A stretch of DNA of 64,000 bases from Rhynchonema sp. JSB1_4 (Eukaryota > Nematoda > Chromadorea > Monhysterida > Xyalidae). Positions 1-18,848 of this stretch are shown here, piece by piece (position 1 is the first letter of the stretch; every line of letters starts with the position of its first letter). The notes beneath the pieces are model-generated. The model saw only the letters and a program-made list of their open reading frames with translations. It searched no databases and was not told the origin of the DNA. The stretch is taken from the NCBI GenBank assembly GCA_030248065.1, contig JASAMV010002052.1, positions 1 through 64,000 on the forward strand. Reading direction: 5' to 3'. A program made the translations under genes and the position numbers.

Positions 1-1215
1 GGGCCGGGCCGACCTTTGGCTCCGGCCGGGCCGGGATTTTAGACCTTCAAATAGGGCTGAGCCGGAGTTTTGGTCAGTCGGGCCGAGGTTACCCGGCACG
101 ATCCTAGTCGCGGATGCCCACACAAAAAAGACAGAAAATCTAACCTTATCTAGTGCCCGCAAACGCGATACCCCTTTTGGTTTCCTTGGTTGTCGTTTTC
201 GTGAGTGCAGGTATTTTGCCCGCTATTCACCGAGTTCTTCCATTGTCTGTAATTAGTGCTAACAATAAATTTTCGGTTAAACAACCGAAATATATCTGAT
301 TTCTGCTACCAAACAACGCCTTTCGAAACATTCGCCACATAAAAATTGAATGATATCGCAAACTGTAAACAAACCTGGCGCACTGCGTCACTGACTGGGA
401 CATTCTATGGTTTGACTGTCGTCCGCTTTTGTTTCACTTTTCCGCCAAGATTTGCCCGTTCGTCTTGTCGATTCTGTAAAACGAAAATTAAAAAAATTTG
501 TCATCGAAAGAATAAAAACCCATAATTACAACGCTGATTAGCACAGACAAAAAACAACCACAAAATTTAACCACATCATGACAGTGCATTGGTGGTGCTT
601 GGTCCCCAAATCTCCAGTCCGATCGACAAAGCAAAAAAATTTTGGGTATCGGACCGAGCCAGCCGTCAGAATAAAAGATTTGGTTAAAACGACTCTGATT
701 ACACCAAAACCAAAAATTACCCAACGTTTTTCACAAATCATTTCATCCACACATTCCCGTTCTTCTGAACCTGATTCTATCGCACTTCTGGTTGTCGACT
801 TCTTATTTCCCTTTTTGCCGACATTTTTTTGTTTGTTGGAATTGCCGTTGATCCTAAAATAAAATGGTTGCGGTGTACAGAACTGGTTCAATAATTTAGG
901 CGACCTGGTTCAATAATTTATGGTTTTCATAGGCAAAAGTAGGTGTTTTTCGACCTTAAAGCCCCAATAATGTTTCCTAATTCTTGGCCCAGCCCGGCCC
1001 GGCCCGAACCAAAAGACCAAAATCCCGGCCCGGCCCGACCTCGGGCAGGCCCGATTACGACCTCTGACCTACCTGCAGCTTTCTACCCGGCTGGAATTTA
1101 GGCCGACCGGGCTTACACGGGCCGGGCCAGGCCTACCCGCAGCCCTCAATCGGGCCGAGCCGGACTTCTTGCCGACCGGGCTTTCCGGGCTTCACGACCG
1201 GGCCCGACCTTACAA
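1..1215. repeat. GC-rich interspersed repeat copies (GGCCCG family)
   Basis: Two blocks (about 1-110 and 985-1215) are built from GGCCCG/CGGGCC words. The second shares a CCCGAACCAAAAGNCCAAAAT core and a CGACCTCTG end with copies at 1588-1660, 2366-2510 and 3890-3958, so they are one family. Between them (about 120-980) I see AT-rich anonymous sequence without a convincing gene. Confidence 0.6.
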
Positions 1216-1587
1216 TTGCCGGCCCCTAATTTCTAAATACCAAAAAAACGAATCTGGCTTGATCGAAAGCTACCGCTTGAAGCTGATATGATGCTTCCTG
1301 ATCAAAAACTGCTGCTCGAAGGTGATACAAGTTTCATCAAGAATTAGTTAGGCAGCGAAAAGGAACTCATGACAAAGCAAAACCGTGAAAATAAATGCAC
1401 AAACCGAATTCTCTCTGTTTGCCTCCTCCCGTTCTTCTGGTTCCATGCCACGCTTGTTTGTCGTCGTTTTGTTATTTTTCCGGCATTTTTTTGTCCGTCT
1501 TGTCGTCGATTCTGAAACATAAACGACTGATTTTTAGGCTCTCAGACCTCGATTTTTGGCTTTATTAAGAACCAAATACAAACCTCC

Positions 1588-1780
1588 AAATCTCCGGCCC
1601 GGGCCGGCCCGAACCAAAAGCCCAAACATCGTGGCCCGGCCCGGCACGGCCCCACTGCGACCTCTGCGGCCCGGCCCGTTTTAGCTTGTGTTTTTCCTCG
1701 TGTTTTCGCTCTTTAGCCTGCTCGAAGGTCTCAAACGGACCGAGCCGGACGGAGATTTGGGGACCAGGCGGGCTGGGAGC
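1588..1780. repeat. GC-rich repeat copy, GGCCCG family
   Basis: This block carries the family core (CCAAATCTCCGGCCCGG, then CCGAACCAAAAGCCCAAA) and ends in GCGACCTCTG near 1660. A second GC-rich block follows, near 1735-1775. It lacks a recognisable left end, so it is a 5'-truncated copy. Confidence 0.5.
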
Positions 1781-2365
1781 ATTCAAATGCCAAACCGTTA
1801 CCAACCGTTCCATTTGTCTCGTCTCTTTCGTCCTTTGCCTTTTTGTTCATTTTGTTGCAACGTTGCTTTTTGGGTGCCGAAAAACCAACGCCTTTATTGA
1901 TCTTCTTTTTAGGCATGACAATTTAGCGATATTGATAACAACACGAAATTTAATCTAGATGTAGGATTATTGATAGCGTGAATCTGAAACACGAGGTTTA
2001 ATATAACATACCAGTCAGCGCGCTGCTATTTCTGCCAAAAAGGGGGGGCGGGAGAAATCGGGGGGGGGGGGGGGGGCGGTTGGGGGTGGGGGATACATAC
2101 TGCGCCATGCAAACATCGGGCGCGCTACCACGCATTGTCGGGCCAGGCCGGGCCGGCCCGAGGTTTTCCATGGTCGGGCCGGGCCGGGCCGGACTTCTCG
2201 GCCCGACATTGCCCACAATATTGAAAAAATCGTGGTTTTCCACCAAAAAAATCGTGGTTTTTCGCAAGGCTTTGGCACTCGATTTAGCCAAGTCATCACA
2301 AAAAAATGGTTAAAAAATCGACCTGTCGCGGGTTGCGGGCCGGCTTCTCAGAATAACCTAAAAAG

Positions 2366-2510
2366 CAGAGGTCGCAATCAGGTCGGGTTTGGCCGGCCCA
2401 GCACGGTCCGAGCCCCAAATCTTCGGCCCGGCCCGAACCCCCAAATCTCCGGCCCGGCCCGAACCAATAGTCCAAAATCGCGGCCCGGCCCGGCCCGATT
2501 GGGACCTCTG
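2366..2510. mobile_element. Complete 145-bp non-autonomous hAT-like element
   Basis: The ends are inverted repeats: CAGAGGTCGCAATC on the left and the complement of GATTGGGACCTCTG on the right. Flanks are CTAAAAAG (2358-2365) and CTAAAAAA (2511-2518), a 7-of-8 match typical of the 8-bp hAT target duplication. The interior is GGCCCG-rich with no coding capacity. It is the only copy of this family here with both ends visible. Confidence 0.7.
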
Positions 2511-3050
2511 CTAAAAAAAGACATAAAAAATTGGTCAAAAAACTCGGGCCGGGGCGGGCCCGGCCGAGTTTTCCCATGGACGGGCCGGGCCGGGCCGACC
2601 TGTCGGGGGTGAAAGCCGAGCCAGGCCGACCTAACCCGGCCCGATTGACACCTCTGCCTCCGGCACGATTCCCACATCTGATCCCAATTGATTGCTGAAA
2701 AGGCTTGGGCCGGGCCGGGCCGAGTAGACCTGCCAGGAATTGTGGGCCGGGCCGGAACTTTTGCCGACTTTTTGTCGATTTCCGGTACCCATAATATGGC
2801 ATTCAATTGTCAAACAACGACGATTCTGAAAAAATAAAAACTTTCACTCAGCTTAGTCTCACAAAGCTAAAATGGAACAAATCAAAATTGACCTGATCGG
2901 CCTTTGGTTTTTCACGCTTAGGCTTTGCTTTTACTTTTACTAAATTCATCGATGTTTAAACTTACAATCAACTCGCTGCCGTTTCTGACAAAAAACAAGG
3001 CCAAAAAGGAACAGAAAACATGCGGAAAGCAACGCACACACGCGCGCGCC
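2511..3050. repeat. Further GGCCCG-type repeat fragments and anonymous sequence
   Basis: GC-rich fragments lie at about 2540-2660 (ending CACCTCTG) and 2700-2760. The rest to about 3050 is anonymous. Long open frames on both strands here are products of the GC-rich repeat rather than genes. Confidence 0.5.
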
Positions 3051-3058
3051 AACAACAG

Positions 3059-3102
3059 CCAATCAGCAGTCAGCTCTACAATGACGTCATGCAGCCAATC
3101 AG
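3059..3102. promoter_or_regulatory. CCAAT-CRE-CCAAT promoter-like cluster
   Basis: Two copies of CCAATCAG (3059-3066 and 3095-3102) flank a full palindromic cAMP-response element TGACGTCA (3082-3089). CCAAT boxes bind NF-Y and the palindrome binds CREB/ATF-type bZIP factors in animals. A TGATGTTTCA motif follows at 3151. The nearest recognised gene start (DHX15, 6389) is 3.3 kb away, so its target is unknown. Confidence 0.35.
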
Positions 3103-3857
3103 AACTCAGAACTGCTAATACGCCAAATCGCCGATTTCTCGCGATAGAAGTGATGTTTCAAAAATCGGGCTCCGCAGGGGCCACCGCCATGACAAGACGC
3201 GTCGATTGATATGTAATTTGTCCGACTTCATTCAGTTTCCTAGGAGGAGATAACTAAAAACTGAAGTGGCCACTTTTTTGGGAACGCGGACATCACGATT
3301 TCTCGGGTGTCTGGAAAACCACTTTCTACTGCACGGATCGGGCTGATTTTTTCAGCGTTTTGTGCCGACGGGTATACGACATTATCGCAATAATAAAATT
3401 AGCAAAAGCCCAACACACGCGCTCACGCCAGCACCCCCGATTTTAACACTACAGGTATAGCAAAATTTCCGATAATCTGACCTGCTGATGTTTCATTCTG
3501 CGTTGCGAATTTTTTTTACCCACACAAACACTATTGAATACGTAAGCTATCTTGTGAATATGTCGCCAATAAGCTAATGCCACGATGTCTTCTTTGTTTT
3601 GCTGTTGCCTAATTCCGGTGCTATACTGACGTATAGACCCTGATTTAGACATAAAAAATTTTGTTCCCCCCAAGCTCGGCCGGTATAGTAGGTAGGTTGA
3701 TTGCAGGCCTTTCTGGTGGTACAGTAGGTTGATTGCACGCCTGGGTAGCCACACAACTGGACAATACTGATCACTGACTTGCTGAATCCGTCAGAAATTT
3801 TAGTATTTTTGACAAAAAAACCCTACTTTTTCAGCAAAATAAGTCACTTCAGAAGCT

Positions 3858-3958
3858 TCGGGCCGGGGTGCCCGGCCCGGCCCGGCCCGACCCTCCAAAT
3901 CCCCGGCCCGGCTCGAGCCAAAAGCCCAAAATCGCGGGCCGGCCCGATTGCGACCTCT
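3858..3958. repeat. GC-rich repeat copy, GGCCCG family
   Basis: It carries the same core (CCAAAAGCCCAAAATCGCGG) and the same right end (CGATTGCGACCTCTG) as the complete 145-bp element. The left end (CAGAAGCTTCGGGCC) is diverged and no target duplication is visible. Confidence 0.5.
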
Positions 3959-4750
3959 GACAGTGACAAGAGGAGTTAAAAATATTTGGAAAATCATCCA
4001 CGCCTATAAAAGGCAGAAAACGGCGTTTTGAGGCCAGCCGCTTCAGATTATGTTTTAGGGTCGGTCGGGTCAAGACACCTTTTTCTAAATGTAAAATTTT
4101 TTGATACCACAGAAACAACGCAAAAAATAAATACGATCATCAAATCTAACGAAAACGAACCTCGATGATCAGTCAATAAGAATTCGAATTCGCGCCAAAT
4201 TTTTCTGCATTCTCTTGTCATCTTGTCATCAAGATCATCAATTGTTGAGGTCATTTTCAAGTCCGATTGTTCGAAGTTCATTTTGGCTGGTTTCACTTTT
4301 GTTCAGTTCAGTTGATTGAAGAAGCGATGAAATCAACAAAACCCGGAACGGTGCGAGAATCAATGTTCGAATGCATGGTAGTAACTAGACACTTCTTGAC
4401 GCGCCAAGAACTGTTAACTACCCAGTCAATGCGATGGACACTTCTGGACAGCAAGGACAAAAAATAACTTGCGAGTTTTGTTGGAAGAAGTGTTCAAGAC
4501 AACGCTGGTGTACTGGACAATCCTTGACACACAGAGACAAAAAAACCAAAAATGTTTGGAGCATGAGTAAAGGTTCAAAGAGGATGGCTCTGGCTGTGTG
4601 GCTGTGTGATGGCTTATGTTTGTCAGGAAGTCAATGTGCAAGTTGTGCCCAACTGCCTTGACGGATCAGGCTGCTTTTGGGGAACGCGATCATGCCATGT
4701 TCTTTGTTGCTGTCACAAACCACGCGCAACGCGAGACGCAACACGAGCCC
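3959..4750. other. No feature recognised
   Basis: Anonymous sequence with short open frames only and no family resemblance. I see no repeat structure beyond simple AT-rich tracts. Confidence 0.4.
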
Positions 4751-4753
4751 TAA

Positions 4754-4931
4754 GGATGAACTTACATTAGACCCGGAATCCGGAAATCGGAAATAATTTG
4801 CATACAAAAATACAAAACATTTCCGGACTCCGGAAATATTTCCGGAAAACGCAAGAATTTACATGCAAAAATAATGCGTTTTCCGGAAATATTTCCGGAT
4901 TCCGGTTTCCGGATTCAACCTAAGCCCGCCC
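4754..4931. mobile_element. 178-bp PIF/Harbinger-like MITE, copy 1
   Basis: The element is palindromic, made of TTCCGGAAAT-type words and flanked by TAA on both sides (4751-4753 and 4932-4934). Its ends are GGATGAACTTA and the complement of TAAGCCCGCCC. A 3-bp TWA target duplication and GGG-type ends fit PIF/Harbinger MITEs. A copy of the same length lies in the opposite orientation at 60384-60561. Confidence 0.7.
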
Positions 4932-4934
4932 TAA

Positions 4935-5500
4935 CTTTCGGTGCACAGCGCGTGTGTTGTTGCTGGGGAAAACATTCTGGCGGATATCTGGCTGATATTT
5001 TTTTTACTATACGTCGACGTGCCATGGCTTTTTATTTTTTTTATTTGAGTTTTTGCACCTCCAGTGCCAGGTGAATGCAAACGCCCGCAGGCAATGTGGC
5101 AAATCCTGTTAGAAAAACATGAAAATCTAACGTGAATTGAAATCACAGCTTCACGATGTGCATGTATAAACAAGCAAAGTACCTACATATGTATGTATGA
5201 TGGTCTAACTGTGCCTCATTCATACTGGTAAATCTCAGAAATTGTTTTTCAAAGTACAAACTTCAGAAGTAGGTACAAACCTTTCATTTCATACTTTTGC
5301 GTGGAATGGGTGACTGCGTGTTAGCTTTGAGCTCAACGCGCTGAAGCTTTCAACTGAAGAGGCTCGGGCTTACAGCACATATGGTCTACAGTATGTGGTC
5401 TTGGAAGGCGAGCCGAAGCCACAAGCTAAGGTCGATGTGGTTGTGCTTATAAGTGTGGCGCCTAGTCTTAGGTATAAGCTCCGTGTTATTCAAACCCTTA
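4935..5500. other. No feature recognised
   Basis: Anonymous sequence between a MITE and a repeat. It includes a short TACATATGTATGTATG tract near 5183 and nothing resembling a gene. Confidence 0.4.
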
Positions 5501-5747
5501 TGGTACAGTATGTATCCCCGCCCCCGATTTTGCACCAAAAGTGCCAATTTTTTTAACCAAAATGGTCAAAATTAGTGTAAAATCAGTGTTCTTTTTACCT
5601 CAAATTACCCAAAATTCGCGCGCTACTCGCGCAAATCCTACGTTTTCACACGATTCCTCACGTAATAAAAACATTAAAATTTTTCACCCAAAAACCTACT
5701 ACCAGGTCATCGGCTCTGGTACAGTAGGTATGATACCTCCAACACTG
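5501..5747. mobile_element. 5'-truncated copy of hAT-like family B
   Basis: From TGGTACAGTATGTATCC to the end ACCTCCAACACTG this stretch matches, block by block, the family B element at 7453-8289 (GTGCCAATTTTTT, TTACCTCAAATTACCC, ATTCGCGCGCTA, TCACCCAAAAACCTA). At 5598-5605 it carries an uninterrupted CCTCAAAT. The 7453-8289 copy is split at this same place by another element, so this is a natural empty site. Confidence 0.65.
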
Positions 5748-6388
5748 CTTGTTTCCATATATGGGAATATTACACAAAATATGAAGCTTAGGCCTACACA
5801 CACTTTTATGAACCACACCTCATTAAATCGGTGTTTCTATCTGCCGCACGAGGCCAACCAAAACCCACGTACTCGGTGGTCTCAATAGACTCAAGATTCA
5901 AGATTTATCTGTTTGCTACACGCAAAGACCAAACACTGATCAGGACACAACCAAAATAGCGAGAATGGCAAACGCCCCCTTTAAAGGCCTTTGTTGTGCG
6001 AGCGCAAACCACGCTCTCGGGGAGACTGTTCCAGAGATCCACGACGCGATGAGCCCAGTATCCGGACAATTGTCTCCGTGACTGTTCTTCTGGTTCTCGG
6101 AGTACTTCTGAGAACTAAAGGTATAGCAATAAAGCGTTCAATCGGGTTTGTTGTACATATCGTCAACGTCAGTCACCATCGGTTTCGGTTGCTGTCCTGT
6201 GTCCCGCCTTCCCTCCCCTTCTATTTATGAAAGAAACTCGCTCACACACAAACAATGAAAAAAGCGTCCGTCAGTCAGTTCAGTTGTCAGTCAGTCACGG
6301 TCAGTGTTTTCGACGTTCGAACAAAACAACAACGACTTTTCGGAATTATACCACTGAATAAGTTTTTTATTAATGTTGCAGCTTCGTA
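5748..6388. other. Upstream region of DHX15
   Basis: No gene is seen. Near 6270-6305 there is a run of CAGTCAGT-like words that could include transcription start sites. A clear 3' splice acceptor (TAATGTTGCAG, ending 6381) lies 7 nt before the DHX15 start codon. The 5' leader is therefore spliced, either to an upstream untranslated exon or in trans. Confidence 0.4.
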
Positions 6389-15180
<8,792 letters not shown>

Positions 15181-15468
15181 AACGTAAATTGTGATTCTGA
15201 ACTGTATTCTTTTCATATATTGCGCACGATTACTGTTTTCTCACACAAAAACTTTTCTCGGGTTCTTTGACTACATGAACAATAGAAAACATAATGGATT
15301 TGTTCTTTTTCTTTCAAATACATAAAGCTGAGATCACACATCTTATTCTTATGTCTTCAGCGTATGTACTTTGTTTCGCGGACCGTTCTGTAATATCTGT
15401 TTCGTTGTTTGCGTGATTTCGTCTGTTGTCTGCTTGTTTCTTCCTTTCATGTTTTTTTTGTTACACAA

Positions 15469-15474
15469 AATAAA
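15469..15474 (+). terminator. AATAAA polyadenylation signal of DHX15
   Basis: Canonical hexamer 289 nt after the DHX15 stop codon and about 130 nt before the splice acceptor (15601-15602) that precedes SMG9. Confidence 0.55.
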
Positions 15475-15622
15475 TGTATGATGGGAAATTCTGTCTTGTT
15501 TTGTTTGGAGATTTCGGTTGCTTACATCGCATCCATGGATACCTTTCGTTGATTCCATTAATCCATGTGTGAAATGTGTATTCGAATTAGTGGCCGTTTC
15601 AGTCCTGGAACAGCCTGTTCTT

Positions 15623-18600
15623 ATGGAGCGCAGACGCAGGGGTCGTGACCGTGGAGTGAGTTATCATTTTGAGACCGCATCTTTTTGAATGAATAACTTA
15701 ACCTTAGCGAAAGAGATTCAATCAGTTCCTGTTTCCAGGATCGTCGGACGGGTGGTGGCGCGTCGGGTAGTTCGCGTCGTGACAAAGACACTGCTGCACC
15801 ACAACGACCGATCATATTGGCCAAACCGAAGGTGCAGTTGTACTTGTGCAGTTTGACGTTTTTGTCCCACACCGTATTCTAATATCTATTTATTTGGGCG
15901 ATTTATTTCAACGGTTCATGGTTAGAAATCAAATCAGTCCAACTAACTAGGGGTGTGACGAGATGAGCCTTGAGGTTCTTTCTGTCCTCCATGGTGGAGG
16001 TTGTTTTGCTTTGCATCAGTGTCACAGTCGCTGAACAGTAACAACGTTTTTATTATATGTGTGCAACCACATCAGTTCAGTACAGGGAACAGGAATTGAA
16101 CTAAGTACATTCATTTGTGTTTGGTTTCAACGTCGTCGATGGGGGATTAGGTGCCCGGGGGTTTGACGACTGACCTCTTCCTCTACCCGTTGACGACTGA
16201 CCACTTTTTGAAACAAGCGAAAGTCCATTTTGCAGAGCGAGGCCCGTCTGAACGAAGAAGAATGGCCGTCAATAGGCCAGAGCAAATCGTCACCGACCAA
16301 AACGCAGGACACAACAATCGCAAGTCGACCGGCCAGTGAACAACAAGGATCATCGCAGGAAATGGAGCGACCGGTTAGATTTTTGGCTTAACTGCAATTG
16401 CACTTTATGTCTCACTTCGGTCAATAATGATCATAACTAGTGTGTGTTTTCATCGAGTTTGGTTCGACACCACCTGTAACACTGCTGCTTGTAGGTTCGT
16501 CGTGATTCGCCCCAAGTCATTGCCGGCATAGCCACCCGGCCGGGATCGTCCAGTCGATTGGTCGCGGAACACTTGAGAAAGACTGGTCAGTTGGGTTGTG
16601 TTTGCGAAGGCGTCATAATAGTAGTTTAGCATTTTATTTTTTAGAAATCAACGAAACATTGTCATGTGAGCGCACTCGTCCAAAGGTCATATTCACGATA
16701 ATGAGACATCTCTAACTGTGCAGTAGAGCTCATTGCTGAGTCAAGCTTGCTCGTGGCACAGCACAATGAAAGAACAGATTGCTCGAGTGACAAGCAAGAC
16801 CAGTTACAATTGTGTCGTCCACCACATGACCGTTGTGTTTCTTCAGACTTGCCCAAAGTGTCCAGTGCCACAGCAGCAGTGTCGCTATTGGCCACAGCCA
16901 GCAGCGCATCGATGAAAACCGACACGGACGCGGGCGCACAACCGAGCATGCGCGCTGCTGTGCAATTGATTGGTGAGAATCTGGAATGGATTGAAACGCC
17001 CAACGAATCTGTGCGTAGGTTTTGTGCGTTCTATGTTAAAACACGGTGCTGCTGTCTCAAAAATAGATTTTCGTGAAATCAGTACTCGTTCTCCAGCTGT
17101 TCGACGGCGACAATACTGATTTCTTGGTGATCGGGGCTGTCGGGCCACAGGGGACTGGCAAATCAACTCTGTTGTCAATGATGGGTGGCAATGATCCGTT
17201 CGACATGTACAGGTGGGTGTTCGGTTTTTATATTTTTTCACGAGGTAGACCTCCAAATATGGTTTTGGTTTCCGATAATGCCATTCTAGTGCAAGGCAAA
17301 GTGTTCATCGCAGTAAATCATCAGATCTAACGTATGTATCATTCACAGACAATACATTTTCCGTCCGGCATCGCGTGAGGCGGTTGAGACGTGTCACCAT
17401 CAAACGGGTGGTGTTCAGGTCTATGTGACGCCGACACGCACTGTACTCATGGATTGTCAGGTTCAATCTTTGGTATTTGAAAAAAACGAACATTCATTAT
17501 CATTTTTATGATAACAGGCCATTTGCTGTCTGTCAGTTCTTGATGATGTTTTACGCATGGATCGACGATACAATTACGAATACAAAGCGCCGGAGAATTC
17601 GGCTGAAATTGAGGTGCAGGATTCAATTTTTTGTTTTTTTAGTTTTTTATCCTAATCGATCGGCATTAAAACTAAATCTGTTTGCAGTCCCTCCAACTGC
17701 TGGCGTTCATGCTACAAACGTGTCACGTGATCCTGCTGTGCGTTGATTGGTTCGTCGACGTGAATTTAATCAGATTTCTTCGTCAGGCCGCGTCCATCAG
17801 GCCGTCGGTCTCACAGGGTGCACAGGACAATCTGTTGTTGGTCGATAGGAAACCGGCGCTTTGTGAGTCCATTCAGTTCTTGTTTGATCCAACTGCCAAA
17901 AGTGAACTTTCGGTCAAAATTAGGATGAAATGCCTCAAATCAAGAAAAATAAACTATTTTGCCAGGTATCATCCAACAACGATCCAAGTCCGATGACTAC
18001 CAGCCAATAATCATTCGAGATCGATGTCGTTTGTTCCAAAAATTGTTGGCCGGGGCCGACTATAACATAGCGAGTTGGTTATATTTTCAGAATTTTTTTC
18101 TACTTTTCCCTCGTGCTATGAAACACAAGACCATGTCTATTTTAGCCGGTGTGTCTCTTTCCAACACAAATCTGGCTGGTTTCGCCGAATGGAAGGATGA
18201 GTTGTCCGATGTCAACTATTACCCGCTTTCCGATTTGAAATTACGAAGTCAGAAAATTGAAGAACAGCAACAACAGCAGGCGGCCAGCAATGCAAATGGT
18301 GAATATTGTTTGTTTGTTCGTTTTGACACCCATACTAATCGCAAAACCTTTGTCATGCAGATCTGTCGTGCCTTTTCGATTCCACACCCAGTTATGAGCA
18401 GTTGATCGATAATCTTCGTGTTCTGGCACGTCGCCAACCGAGAGAGCCATTCACCTCGTCCGATCAGGGATTCACTGAAAAATCATGGTAATTTACCGTG
18501 GAGAAGTTTCGGCATTTTTACAGAATCTTTTCATTTTTTACAACTTTAGGTTCGCTTACGCCGGTCGGTGCTGGGATCTGATACGTCGCTCAAGTGTGAT

Positions 18601-18628
18601 AAATGAATATGGTCGATTTCTGTATTGA
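15623..18628 (+). CDS. SMG9: Nonsense-mediated decay factor SMG9
   Basis: SMG9 pairs with SMG8 and regulates the SMG1 kinase that phosphorylates UPF1 in nonsense-mediated mRNA decay. Exons: 15623-15655, 15739-15831, 16236-16373, 16495-16585, 16847-17010, 17097-17212, 17349-17460, 17518-17613, 17688-17862, 17966-18298, 18361-18487, 18550-18628. They join in frame to about 518 residues (human 520). The disordered N-terminus has the family PIILAKPK motif. The G-like domain starts with FLVIGAVGPQGTGKS (P-loop at residues 189-196). Other matches are SLQLLAFMLQTCHVILLCVDWF and the C-terminal WFAYAGRCWDLIRRSS segment. Its ATG lies 20 nt after a TTTCAG acceptor (15602), with no nearby upstream exon. 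An 18-nt intron-like stretch inside the tenth exon was read as coding. The identity is secure. Confidence 0.94.
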
Positions 18629-18670
18629 TGATAGGTGTTGGATTTAGTTCCCGCTGTTACTGTGTCAGTG

Positions 18671-18676
18671 AATAAA
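18671..18676 (+). terminator. AATAAA polyadenylation signal of SMG9
   Basis: Canonical hexamer 43 nt after the SMG9 stop codon and about 175 nt before the RMND5 start. Confidence 0.55.
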
Positions 18677-18848
18677 ACTGCCATTATCGGGCACAACAAT
18701 GTTCTTTCTTGGTGCTTGGAACTGCTTCTCGTTGCCAACGAACGAGACATTGTGCGTTTGCACTGTATTTGACATTTGCATAATTACTTTGATTTTATAA
18801 AATTTATGCCACTACCATCATTAAAGGTGCCCGCTTTGATTGAACAGC

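Noticed and set aside
2296..2806. Minus-strand open frames of 140-170 codons
   Set aside because: They are composition-driven frames in GGCCCG repeats without any family motif.
18069..18088. Possible tiny intron in SMG9 (GTTGG...TTTCAG)
   Set aside because: It would be under 20 nt, too short to splice, and the frame is open through it, so I read it as coding, though a slightly longer intron is not excluded.
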